A stretch of 23,707 nucleotides of DNA, taken from Lentisphaerota bacterium (GTDB lineage: Bacteria > Verrucomicrobiota > Kiritimatiellia > RFP12 > JAAYLN01). The stretch spans positions 1-23,707 of the forward strand of contig JAAYZJ010000133.1 in NCBI GenBank assembly GCA_012514915.1. The letters are read 5' to 3'. The notes below the pieces were generated by a model. It searched no databases, was not told where the DNA came from, and saw only the letters and a list, made by a program, of their open reading frames with translations. The translations under genes and the position numbers were made by a program. Positions 8,694 through 17,000 of the stretch are shown one piece after another; position 1 is the first letter of the stretch; every line of letters starts with the position of its first letter.

Positions 8694-9226
8694 TGGACGC
8701 GACGACAACCACCATGCAGCGCTGGATTTTGGCGAGCGCGACGGGATTCGGGCTCGGGCGGGCACCGGTCGCCTCGGGCACCTTCGGCGCCCTCCTCGGG
8801 CTCCCGCTGGCCCTGGCGCTAACCACGCTGCATGGCCATCTCGCGTGGCAAATCGGCATTTGCCTGCTGCTGACGCTGCTGGCCGTGCCGATTTGCGACG
8901 CCGCCGAGAAAATCTACGGCACGAAAGACGATGGGCGCATCGTCGCCGACGAGTATCTGACGCTGCCGATCGTCGTGATCGGCCTGCCCCTGGCGGGGAT
9001 GATGCGCGAGGGGCGCGTCCTGGAAAGCCTGATCCTGCTCGGCACCGCCTTCGTGCTGAGCAGGATCTGCGATATCCTGAAACCCACGCCCGCGCGCCAG
9101 TTGCAGCGTGTGCGGGGCGGGTGGGGGATCGTGCTGGACGATTGGTTCGCCTCGGTCTACGCGCTGATCCTCACCCATGGGGCGGCGGATCTGATCGAGG
9201 CGAAGCTTTTCCCGCTGATCAACTGA
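8693..9226 (+). CDS. pgpA: Phosphatidylglycerophosphatase A
   Basis: 177 residues. PgpA removes phosphate from phosphatidylglycerophosphate at the inner membrane to give phosphatidylglycerol. Family motifs are all present: TGFGLGRAPVASGTFGALLG (17-36, the LG.G..P.APGT signature), KDDGRIVADE (78-87), DILKPTPA (127-134) and GGWGIVLDDWFAS (142-154). Three or four hydrophobic segments (about 33-48, 50-67, 90-103, 112-125) fit an integral membrane enzyme. The ATG at 8693 overlaps the TGA of the preceding TPR gene by one base (TGATG), a classic coupling arrangement; a TTG one codon upstream is unlikely. The 3' end overlaps the convergent NifU-domain gene by 8 bp. The typical family length is about 160-175 residues, so the protein is complete. 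Confidence 0.93.
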   Translation: MDATTTTMQRWILASATGFGLGRAPVASGTFGALLGLPLALALTTLHGHLAWQIGICLLLTLLAVPICDAAEKIYGTKDDGRIVADEYLTLPIVVIGLPLAGMMREGRVLESLILLGTAFVLSRICDILKPTPARQLQRVRGGWGIVLDDWFASVYALILTHGAADLIEAKLFPLIN

Positions 9227-9440
9227 CGCGTTCGACCACGATCGCGGGATCGATCGCCTCGCGCAGCATCCGCTCGATGCCGTTCTTGATCGTCATCTGC
9301 GCATGCGGGCAACTGCCGCAGGCGCCGCGCAGGCGCAGGAAGACTTGCTTGCCTTCGATCTTGACCAGTTCCAGGTCGCCGCCATCGGCCTGCAGCATCC
9401 CGCGGAGTTCTTCGAGCTTTGCCTTGATCTTGTCGTCCAT
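9219..9440 (-). CDS. NifU-like C-terminal domain Fe-S scaffold protein
   Basis: 73 residues from the ATG at 9440, with GGGAAG 5 nt upstream; an in-frame ATG four codons earlier (9452) is possible. The whole protein is one NifU C-terminal (Nfu) domain: IKAKLEELRGMLQADGGDLELV, then RGACGSCPHAQMTIKNGIERML, ending in V.P..V-like residues. The CGSC pair (Cys41 and Cys44) is the CxxC motif that holds a transient [4Fe-4S] cluster at a dimer interface. It probably transfers clusters to apo-proteins in the cytoplasm. It lacks the N-terminal IscU-like and ferredoxin domains of full NifU. It stands alone on the minus strand, convergent with pgpA and overlapping it by 8 bp. Confidence 0.93.
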   Translation of the reverse strand: MDDKIKAKLEELRGMLQADGGDLELVKIEGKQVFLRLRGACGSCPHAQMTIKNGIERMLREAIDPAIVVERVS

Positions 9441-9471
9441 GTTGCTTCCCATGTGTTGAATTGACGAGGGC

Positions 9472-9477
9472 AGTATA
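9472..9477 (-). promoter_or_regulatory. Candidate -10 box for the NifU-domain gene
   Basis: TATACT on the minus strand, 31 bp upstream of the ATG at 9440. The position of a -35 box reads TGGCCG, a poor match. Predicted leader about 25 nt, including the Shine-Dalgarno. Confidence 0.4.
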
Positions 9478-9550
9478 GCAGCCCGCCCGCCCGCCGGCCA
9501 GTGCAAACCGATGCACGTGGGTATTCGGTTGGTGGCCGGGGTGTGCGATG

Positions 9551-9637
9551 GTTGCGCATCAAGCAGTGGGCGACAAGGGGCTACGGCGAGGCGTATGTGA
9601 CTGCGTGCAACCGCGCGAATGTTGCGCATCCAGCAGT
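9551..9637 (+). repeat. Pair of 17-bp direct repeats, 70 bp apart
   Basis: GTTGCGCATCAAGCAGT at 9551-9567 and GTTGCGCATCCAGCAGT at 9621-9637 differ at one base. Function unknown. Confidence 0.75.
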
Positions 9638-9682
9638 TGTTCGTGCGCGAAACTTTTTGCGCGTGCCTGCACGCGCTCTATC

Positions 9683-9794
9683 GCGGAGCCTGCTCCGCAG
9701 CCGGGTGACGCACCACCGTACCGCCCCATAACCCCGCACCCGAACTGGATTGTACCGCCGCAGGCGGCGGGAGAGAGCGCGCGGAGCCGCGCGC
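9683..9794. repeat. Cluster of three perfect GC-rich hairpins (REP-like)
   Basis: 9683-9698: GCGGAG-CCTG-CTCCGC. 9755-9770: CCGCCG-CAGG-CGGCGG. 9777-9794: GCGCGCGG-AG-CCGCGCGC. All are perfect stems of 6-8 bp within 112 bp and outside any gene. They resemble bacterial interspersed palindromic elements and could also end the leftward operon that stops at 9908. Confidence 0.65.
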
Positions 9795-9836
9795 AGTCAA
9801 CAATGGATGTCGGCCAACTGGTGGTTCATGCGCATG

Positions 9837-9866
9837 ATACACCCACTGGCGCATATGATGGTGTAT
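9837..9866. repeat. 7-bp inverted repeat ATACACC / GGTGTAT
   Basis: Arms at 9837-9843 and 9860-9866 with a 16-bp centre, 42 bp after the dus stop codon. It could be a weak RNA hairpin or a protein-binding site. Confidence 0.35.
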
Positions 9867-9907
9867 GGGACGCCGTTTGCCCACTTAGTTTCGATACCCC
9901 TGTCGCA

Positions 9908-11008
9908 CTAGCCTGTTTCGACTTTTGTGACCTGCCTGCGCCGTGCGCGGAATTCGGCCTCGCGCGCCAGGCAGGTGTCGACCAGCGCGTAAACCTGGCC
10001 GAGCGTCTGCAGGGCGTTGAGCTGGCCGCGTGCCTGCGCGACGCCGCGCAGTCCCCGCAGGTAGTTGAAGAAATGGACGCGGAACCCGATGACGGCGGCG
10101 TACTCGGGCGTGAGCTTGTCGCGCGCGTGCGGATACTTGCGCGCGAGCCGTTCCTGGAACTCGACTTCGGCCGCAAGGTGCTCGTGGATGGCCGCCCGCC
10201 GCTCATCGAGGGAACGCTGCGGGCACGGCGCCTCCGCTGGGGACTCCGTCAGACCGGCGGCGAGTTCCTGGAAGATCCACGGGTTGCCGATGGCGCCCTG
10301 GCCGAGCATCAGCGCGCCGACGCCGGTGGCGTCGAGGAAGCGCCGCGCCGCGGCGACATCGCGGATGCCTCCGTTGCCGATGATAGGGATCGAGGCCCGC
10401 TCGCGGAGCGCGGCCACCTGGGCCAGATCGACGGGGCCGGCATGGCCCTGCGAGGCGTAGCGGCCGTGGATGGCGAGGGCCGCGGCGCCATGATCCTGCA
10501 CGGCCTGCAGCAGGTCGAAGCAGGCCAGGTGGCCGGGGTGCAGCCCGAGGCGCGTCTTGACCGTGACGGGGAGGTCGCAGACGGCGCGGATCGCGGCCAC
10601 GATGCGGCCGACGTGTGCCGGGGCGCGCAGGAGGGTGGCGCCGGCACCGCTGCGCGTGATCTTCGGTGCCGGGCAGCCGGCGTTGATGTCGATGCCCATG
10701 AAGCGCCCGCTGGCGGCGATGCGCCGCGCGGCTTCGGCGAAGGCGGCGGGATCGGTGCCGTAGAGGTGGGCGACGACAGGCCCCTCGTCGGCAAAGGTTT
10801 CGAGGAGCTGCCAGGTGCGGTCGGAGGCGTGGATCAGCCCCGTGGCATGCGCCATTTCGGTGTAGGACCAGGCGGCGCCGAACCGGTGGGCGATGCGTCG
10901 CGTCGGGGCGTTGGTGTAGCCGGCCATCGGCGCGAGCAGGAGCGGGGGGTGGGCGACGCCGACGGCACGCAAACGCGGAACGCGCCACGCGGAACGTTCA
11001 ACGTTCAC
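9908..11008 (-). CDS. dus: tRNA-dihydrouridine synthase
   Basis: 366 residues from a GTG at 11008 with GGAG 6 nt upstream; the start lies inside the preceding gene and overlaps it by 11 bp. Dus enzymes reduce uridine to dihydrouridine in the tRNA D-loop with FMN and NADPH. Visible motifs: LLLAPMAGYTNAPTRR (23-38, FMN phosphate region), MGIDINAGCPAPKITRSGAGA (104-124, with the catalytic Cys112), TVKTRLG, AIHGR, and IPIIGNGGIRD (FMN binding). The C-terminal part is the helical tRNA-binding domain, ending in an Arg-rich tail. The family is certain; the DusA/B/C subtype is not, although the layout is closest to DusB-type enzymes. The first 17 residues are Arg-rich, not conserved in style, and encoded by a short repeated sequence. 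Third gene of the leftward operon after the glycosyltransferase and membrane protein. Confidence 0.92.
   Translation of the reverse strand: MNVERSAWRVPRLRAVGVAHPPLLLAPMAGYTNAPTRRIAHRFGAAWSYTEMAHATGLIHASDRTWQLLETFADEGPVVAHLYGTDPAAFAEAARRIAASGRFMGIDINAGCPAPKITRSGAGATLLRAPAHVGRIVAAIRAVCDLPVTVKTRLGLHPGHLACFDLLQAVQDHGAAALAIHGRYASQGHAGPVDLAQVAALRERASIPIIGNGGIRDVAAARRFLDATGVGALMLGQGAIGNPWIFQELAAGLTESPAEAPCPQRSLDERRAAIHEHLAAEVEFQERLARKYPHARDKLTPEYAAVIGFRVHFFNYLRGLRGVAQARGQLNALQTLGQVYALVDTCLAREAEFRARRRQVTKVETG
10973..11006. repeat. Short tandem repeats across the dus start and upstream gene end
   Basis: ACGCGGAACG occurs twice with a 14-bp period (10973-10982 and 10987-10996), followed by two copies of AACGTTC (10993-10999 and 11000-11006). 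The run covers the stop of the membrane-protein gene and codons 1-12 of dus. Confidence 0.75.
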
Positions 11009-12491
11009 GCTGTCTCCACTCCAGCAACTCGTCGGCGGTGGGTGCGGTGATGATCTCGTACAACCGCCAGTCGCCCCAGTCGCCCGCGAAGAGCGCCCGG
11101 GCGGCGCCGTGACCGTAGATGTCGTGATAACGCCAGACGGCGCACTCGAAGGCGGCGTCGGCCTCGGGGCGCGGCACCAGCAGGAAGAGGTTTTGACGGT
11201 GGTAACGCTCGCGCAGGGCATCGACATGCAGGTCGAGGCAGGCGACGAACCGTTCGCGGGCGTCGCCCTCGAGCAGGCCCAGTCCGCGGTAGCTGCAGAT
11301 GAAGACGCGTCCGTAAGGGGTGCGGCTCTCCACGTAGTGCTCGACGGCATCGAGCAGGCGGCGCTGGGTTTGGCGATCCTGCATGGCAAGGGTGGGGGAC
11401 GAGCCGCGCGGTGGGATGCACAGGGCGAGGAACACGAGGCCGACGCCAGCGACGGCGAGGCGGTGGCGGAGCGGCACCGTGTGGGGCCGCGCGGCGAGGA
11501 CGCCGAGCGCCGACGCGAGTGTCAGCAGGGCCATGAGCGTCAGCAGGCCCGCGGCGGGGCCGGTCGCCCAGGCGAGGCCGTAACCCTGCAGGACGGTGTG
11601 CCAGACGAGGAGGGCGACGCCCGACACCCCGAGAAGGGCGGTCCGCCGGTCGCGGCGGCAGGCGGCCAGCCCGCCGAGCAGGGCGCAGCAGGCGACTGCC
11701 CCCAGATGGTGCGGGGCCATGCCGGCCGCGGGCCAGCCGGTCCAGGCAGGCGGGGTGTGGATGAGGGCGCGCCAGGGGTAGATCGCGTCGGCGAGCATCA
11801 GGCGGCTCATCAGCAGCCAGATGGACATGGCGTAGAGGACCGGCAGCAGGCCGAGGATCAGCAGTCCCTGCAGGCGCGGGCGCAGGGCGGGGTCGAGGAG
11901 GGCGACGAGCGGCAGCAGAAGCGCCAGCAGGAGCGTCCAGCCGGCCAGGTGGGCGCCGCAGAGGGCCAGCAGGGCGAGGGCGAAACTGAATTTGACCAGG
12001 TCGCCCAGCCGCCGTCCATCGAACCAGTCGGCGAACTTGAGCACGGTGGCGGCGGCCACCGCCAGTGTCACGGCCATTTGCGGCTGGGTGGTCAGGCCAG
12101 GCAGGCGCGCGAGGAGCAGCAGGCAGGCGAGCCAGAACAGCATGGCCGGCCACATGCTGAACTGCCGCCGGCAGAAGCGCAGCAGGGTGTAGGCGAGAAA
12201 GAACAGCGCCAGGAAGGTGGTGCCGCGGGCGACGAGGGGAATGCTGGCGCCGCGCGGCAGCAGGGCAGCCCCCGGCAGGCCGACGAGGGTGGGGAGCGGG
12301 GCATGCCACAGGCTGCCGACGAGCGCCTGGCGTCCCTCCGTCGTGCCGGCGACGAGTTCGCGGCAGATCCCCTCGAACGTCCAGGTCTGCACCGGCAGGG
12401 CATCCCCCGCAGGCGTCAGCACGACGCTGAACGCGACGGCGGCCAGGAGGGCGGGGATCCACTCGGTCAGTTTATTGCGTAGATAGGCCAT
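10998..12491 (-). CDS. Polytopic membrane protein with C-terminal soluble domain, GT-C-like layout
   Basis: 497 residues from the ATG at 12491, which lies 20 bp inside the end of the glycosyltransferase gene. The ORF extends upstream, but that part is antisense-like low-complexity sequence. About ten hydrophobic segments are visible (roughly 12-27, 62-79, 92-105, 114-130, 138-152, 168-200, 207-228, 261-277, 286-302, 309-335, 345-360). A soluble domain of about 135 residues follows, containing RVFICSYRGLGLLEG and LYEIITAPTADELLEW. The topology of many transmembrane helices then a soluble C-terminus resembles GT-C glycosyltransferases and lipid-linked sugar transferases. The expected acidic first-loop motif is not clear, so the activity is open. 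Overlaps on both sides place it in one operon with the family-2 glycosyltransferase and dus. A role in making or exporting a cell-surface glycan is inferred from the neighbour. Confidence 0.75.
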   Translation of the reverse strand: MAYLRNKLTEWIPALLAAVAFSVVLTPAGDALPVQTWTFEGICRELVAGTTEGRQALVGSLWHAPLPTLVGLPGAALLPRGASIPLVARGTTFLALFFLAYTLLRFCRRQFSMWPAMLFWLACLLLLARLPGLTTQPQMAVTLAVAAATVLKFADWFDGRRLGDLVKFSFALALLALCGAHLAGWTLLLALLLPLVALLDPALRPRLQGLLILGLLPVLYAMSIWLLMSRLMLADAIYPWRALIHTPPAWTGWPAAGMAPHHLGAVACCALLGGLAACRRDRRTALLGVSGVALLVWHTVLQGYGLAWATGPAAGLLTLMALLTLASALGVLAARPHTVPLRHRLAVAGVGLVFLALCIPPRGSSPTLAMQDRQTQRRLLDAVEHYVESRTPYGRVFICSYRGLGLLEGDARERFVACLDLHVDALRERYHRQNLFLLVPRPEADAAFECAVWRYHDIYGHGAARALFAGDWGDWRLYEIITAPTADELLEWRQRER

Positions 12492-13893
12492 GCTGGGTCT
12501 TTTCCCAGTGGAAGGGATTGGAGAAGAACTGCAGAAACGCACGCCAGCCGCTGAAGCTCATCATGGCCCAATAGACGGGGGTGAGCAGGTTGGCCCACAT
12601 GAGCGTATCGTAGCGCCGCCGGAAGCAGCCGAGGAGGTTGATGTAGACGAAGACGAAATTGCCGACGAAGAGGCAGAAGGCGCTCATGGCGAAGACCCAG
12701 CCGGGGAAGAGGGATTCGATCCCGGACGGCCGGAAGATGAACCAGATCAGCGCCAGTGCCCAGAAGAAGGGGTTGATCAGCGAGGAAAAGATCGAGCCGC
12801 CGATGAGCAGCATGAAATGGAGAAAGTTGACCGGGCCAAGTTCGCGCAGCAGCTTGAGCGGCTCGCGGGTGTGGACCATGAACGTCTGGATGTAGCCCTT
12901 CTGCCAGCGGGTGCGCTGCCGGATCCAGAAATGGGGATCGCAGCAGGCCTCTTCCCAGGTCGTGGTCCGAACCATGCGGGTCTCGTAGCCGGCGCGGGCC
13001 AGCCGCACGCCCAGGTCGCAGTCCTCCGTCACGTTGTAGGCATCCCAGCCCAGCAGTTCCTGCAGCACCTGCGTCTTGAAGTGGTTGGAGGTGCCACCCA
13101 GCGGAATCACCGTGCGCATGGCCGCCAGCCCCGGCAGGCAGAGATCGAACCAGGCCGAGTACTCGGCGGCGAACCAGCGGGTGAGGAGGTTGAAGCGGGG
13201 GTTGTAGTAGTTCAGGCACGACTGGATGCAGACGACGTTCGCGGGCGATTGCTCGAAGGAGAGCACCGCCTTCTTGAGCTGATCGGGCTCGGGACGGTCC
13301 TCGGCGTCGTAGATCACGAGGTAGCGGCCGCGGGCCCGGGCCAGGCCGATGTTGCACGCCTTGGGCTTGGTGCGGGGAAAGGAGGGGGGGATCTCGGTGA
13401 TGCGGATGAACGGGGGGAGCGACTCGGCGCGGGCCGCCTCGAGCGTGGCCGTGTCGTCGGCCTCGAGCAGTAGTTGTACGTCGAGGCGGTCGGCCGGATA
13501 GTCCATCGCCTGCAGACCGGCGACCATCTGGGGGATCGTCTCGGGCTCTTTGTACATCGGAACGAGGATGGAGAAGACGGGCCAGTCGCGGGGTTCGGCG
13601 GCCGCGAGGGCTGCCGCGGAGAACTGGAAGGCGGCGCGCGGATGCGCCGCGGCGCGGATCAGCATGAGCTTGTAGAGGGTGGCCGCCAGGTAGAACAGGG
13701 TGCAGCCCAGCACCAGCAGGCGCCCGGTCGCCAGCGGGGCCAGCGCCAGACCGCCACCGATCAGCAGTGCCAGCCCGATGGCGGCGCGCTTCTGCCCCCT
13801 GGAGACGGACAGGATCGCGCTCCATTCGGGGCGGGTGTGCGCGAGGGCGAGCGGATCGCACGGCGCGAGGTTATCGGGTTCAGGTGTCTTCAC
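12472..13893 (-). CDS. Membrane-bound family-2 glycosyltransferase (cellulose-synthase-like)
   Basis: 473 residues from a GTG at 13893. Two hydrophobic helices (about 36-52 and 56-78) precede a cytoplasmic GT2 catalytic domain (about 103-345). Three or four more helices follow (about 354-374, 378-392, 404-422, 432-455). All processive GT2 signatures are present: FSILVPMYKEPETI (107-120), EADD (144-147), DAED (196-199, the DxD metal site), TEDCDLG (289-295, catalytic base) and QRTRW (326-330, the QxxRW motif). It therefore adds sugars from a nucleotide sugar, probably processively, to a beta-linked polysaccharide and may thread it through the membrane. No PilZ domain is present. The substrate cannot be deduced. 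First gene of the operon; its end overlaps the following membrane-protein gene by 20 bp. Confidence 0.9.
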   Translation of the reverse strand: MKTPEPDNLAPCDPLALAHTRPEWSAILSVSRGQKRAAIGLALLIGGGLALAPLATGRLLVLGCTLFYLAATLYKLMLIRAAAHPRAAFQFSAAALAAAEPRDWPVFSILVPMYKEPETIPQMVAGLQAMDYPADRLDVQLLLEADDTATLEAARAESLPPFIRITEIPPSFPRTKPKACNIGLARARGRYLVIYDAEDRPEPDQLKKAVLSFEQSPANVVCIQSCLNYYNPRFNLLTRWFAAEYSAWFDLCLPGLAAMRTVIPLGGTSNHFKTQVLQELLGWDAYNVTEDCDLGVRLARAGYETRMVRTTTWEEACCDPHFWIRQRTRWQKGYIQTFMVHTREPLKLLRELGPVNFLHFMLLIGGSIFSSLINPFFWALALIWFIFRPSGIESLFPGWVFAMSAFCLFVGNFVFVYINLLGCFRRRYDTLMWANLLTPVYWAMMSFSGWRAFLQFFSNPFHWEKTQHGLSTQ

Positions 13894-13895
13894 GA

Positions 13896-13924
13896 GGATT
13901 ATTCAACGCGGTTCCAACCGTCAA
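13896..13924 (-). promoter_or_regulatory. Candidate promoter for the glycosyltransferase operon
   Basis: On the minus strand, TTGACG (13924-13919) is followed 15 bp later by AATAAT (13903-13898), or 17 bp later by TAATCC (13901-13896). The -10 ends 2-4 nt before the GTG at 13893 and there is no Shine-Dalgarno. Either the transcript starts at the GTG or the true start is further in. Confidence 0.45.
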
Positions 13925-14085
13925 GCAACCGGCGTGCCAATCAGGTGCGCCGCCGCGTGGGCGTGGGGTGCAGGCCATGGTGGGTGATCGCGTTGAACGG
14001 TTTGAGGGATGGTGGCCATTGCGGTGATCCATCGCACGCCCCATCGCCAGCCGATGCCGGTAACGGTTGGCCCAGGTGCCGGTCG

Positions 14086-17000
14086 TCAGTCAGCTTCAGG
14101 CTTGGCCTGGATCGCGCGGAAGATCGAGGCCAGCTTCTGGTCGGCGGACGAGCCGCGCAGACGCGGCAGCAGCCCGTGCGGGTCGACCCGCGGCTGGCGA
14201 TCGCGCCCGATCAGGTAGATCTTGCCGCCGCGCGTCTCGATACGGATCAGGCCGCGCTGTGCCCCGATGATGCGCAGTTCGGTCAGCCGCAGCAGCCTGA
14301 GCACCTCGGGCGGTGGCCGGCCGTACCGGTCGGTCAGCGACTCGCGGATCTGGCGCACCTCGGCGACGGTGACGGCTTCAGCCAGCAGGCGGTGGGTTTG
14401 AACCCGCTGCCGCTCGTCCTCGACATAGCGGTAGGGGAGGCAGGCGGAACGGTCGGCTTCGACCAGCCCCGGGGAGAGTTCGATAAAGTCAAGGGCCAGT
14501 TCGACATCGATGAGTTTGGGCGGGCGCTTGCCCTGCAGGCGCGCGACGGTGCGGCGCAGGAGCTGGCAGTAGAGGCTGAAGCCCACCGCCGAAATGTGGC
14601 CGCTCTGCTCGGCGCCCAGCAGGTTGCCGGCGCCGCGGATTTCGAGATCGCGCAACGCCAGGTGCAGGCCGCCGCCGAGCCCGCCGTGGCGCTGCAGCGC
14701 GGCGATCCGCTGGCGGGCGTCGTCGTCCATCACTCCCTGCGGCGGCAGCAGCAGGTAGGCGAAACCGCGCTTGGACGAGCGGCCCACCCGTCCGCGGAGC
14801 TGGTAGAGATCGGCCAGGCCGAAGCGGTCGGCACGGTGGATGATGATCGTGTTGGCGCGGGGAATGTCCAGTCCGCTCTCGATGATCGTGGTGCACAGCA
14901 GCATGTCGTACTCGCCCTGCCCGAAGCGGTGCATGGTTTCGGCGAGCCGCGCGGCGGGCTGCTGCCCGTGGGCGACGCCGATCCGGACGCCGGGCAGCAG
15001 GCGCTGCAGGCGCTGCAGCATCAGGTCAATCGTGATGACCCGGTTGTGGAGGAAAAACACCTGTCCCTCGCGCGACAGCTCGTTGCGCACGGCGGTGCGG
15101 ATGACGGCGTCGTCATCCCGTTCGACGCGGGTCTCGATGGCCAGGCGCTCCTGCGGCGGGGTCTGCAGCAGGCTCATGTCGCGGGCCCCCGTCATGCTCA
15201 TGTAGAGCGTGCGCGGAATCGGCGTCGCGCTGAGCGTCAGGACATCGACCGTCGCCCGGACCTGCTTCAGACGCTCTTTGTGAACGACGCCGAACCGCTG
15301 CTCCTCGTCGATCACGACCAACCCGAGCTCCTTGAACCGCACGCCGGGCTGGATCAACGCATGGGTGCCGATCACGATATCCACCCGCCCCGCCGCGAGG
15401 TCGGCCAGTGTCGCCGCGCGGCGCGACGCCGAACGGAAGCGGCTGAGGACCTCGATGCGGACGGGGAAGGCCGCCATGCGCTCGCGGAACGTCTCTTCGT
15501 GCTGTTCGGCCAGCACCGTGGTGGGGCACAGCACGGCGACCTGACGGCCGTTCATGACCACCGCGAAGGCGGCCCGCATGGCGACCTCGGTCTTTCCGTA
15601 GCCGGCGTCCCCGCAGATCAGGCGATCCATCGGACGGGCCTCGGCCAGATCGTGCTTGACCGCCTCGATGCAGCGTGTCTGGTCGGGCGTCTCGACGAAG
15701 GGGAAGGCCGCCTCGAAGGCGTGCATCCAGGGGGGATTCACGTCGGTTGCCAGGCCGGGGCGCGCGTGGCGCCGCGCCTGTACTTCGAGCAGCGACGCGG
15801 CGAAATCGACGATCGACCGCTCGGCCTTGATCTTCTCCTGCTGCCAGCGGCGGCCGCCCAGCCGGTGCAGGGGGATCTCACGCCCCGCGACGCCAATGTA
15901 GCGGCTGAGCAGGTGGGCATGGCTGGTCGGGACGTGCAGCCGCGCATGGTCGGCATAGAGGATCGTCATCACCTCGACGCGGCGGCCATCGCGCTCGATC
16001 TCGCTGGTTCCCTCGAAGCGGCCGATGCCGTGGTCGATGTGGACGACGAGGTCGCCGGGCTGGAGCTCTTCGATCCGCTCGACCCGGCCGCCCCGGCTCG
16101 CCGTCGCGGGGGGGACGACCGCGCGGCCTGATCGTTTGCGGATCGCGTAGATGTCGGGCTGTCCCAGCAGAACGAGTCCGAGCGCGGGCCATTCGCAACC
16201 GCCCGAGAGCTGCCCGTGGCGCAGTTGAACGGGGGTGCCCGCCGGCAGCTCGCGCGCCAGCCATTCGATGCCACCCGCCGTGTCGAGGTAGATCGCGACG
16301 GACGCGCGCGGATCCCGGGCGCGCCGGTCCAGCTCCGTGAGCAGATGCTGCCGTGCCGTCAGCCGCAGGTCGGGATGGTCGGGGTCGTCGGCCAGGTCGG
16401 CGAGACCCGGCGCCGCCGTGACGACGATCGGCAGGGTGGGGGTGCGGGGCGGCGCCGGATCGCCGCAGAAGATCTGGCGCGCCGGACGGCGTTCGGCCAC
16501 AGCCTGCTGCAGCCGGCTCCAGGCTTCGAGCGAAGGCGTCCCGGTGCCGGGCAGGCTCGTCATCGAGGCCAGCCGGTCGTGATCGAGCCAGAGGACGATC
16601 GCGTTCTCGGGGAGGCCTGCCGCGGGGGCGATCATGGGCAGGCGCGGCGTCTCGCAGGGGGGGATCCAGACCGACGACAGCCGTTCGACCGAGCGCTGCG
16701 AGGCGGGGTCGAACGACCGGAGACTCTCGATCTGGTTGCCAAGGAAGTCGACACGGAGCGGCAACGGCGCGTCGGGGGGCCAAAGATCGAGCAACCCGCC
16801 GCGGACGGCCAGTTGGCCTTTGGCGACCACCTCCGCTTCGCGGACGTAGCCGCCCGCGACGAGTGCGGCGACCAGCGCGTCGAAGTCGACCTCGCCGGGT
16901 TCGACGGCGAGCCGGCGGCCTGCGGCCGCGACGGCCGCGGGGTCGGGCAGGGGGGCCAGGAGCGCCGTGGCCGTGGTGGCGAGGAGCGCCGGCTGTGCGC

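Larger units (their letters stand above)
9441..9907. other. 467-bp non-coding region between divergent NifU-domain gene and dus 3' end
   Basis: No open frame here looks like a protein. It holds the NifU-gene promoter, a 17-bp near-perfect direct repeat, three GC-rich hairpins and a 7-bp inverted repeat, each listed separately. It also takes the 3' end of the glycosyltransferase-dus operon, so some hairpins may serve as its terminator. Confidence 0.6.

Noticed and set aside
9478..9500. Run of CCCGC repeats near 9480 as a regulatory repeat
   Set aside because: Only GC-rich simple sequence in the -35 area of the NifU gene; too short and degenerate to call.
9548..11050. 500-codon plus-strand open frame
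   Set aside because: Runs through the non-coding island and antisense to dus; no motif, and Dus on the other strand is unambiguous.
11109..12482. 457-codon plus-strand open frame
   Set aside because: Antisense to the polytopic membrane protein; Glu/Gly/Gln-rich translation without domain signals.
13474..16131. 885-codon plus-strand open frame
   Set aside because: It lies antisense to mfd and part of the glycosyltransferase, both with complete family motifs. Composition is Gln/Arg/Gly-rich low complexity, a common artefact in GC-rich DNA.
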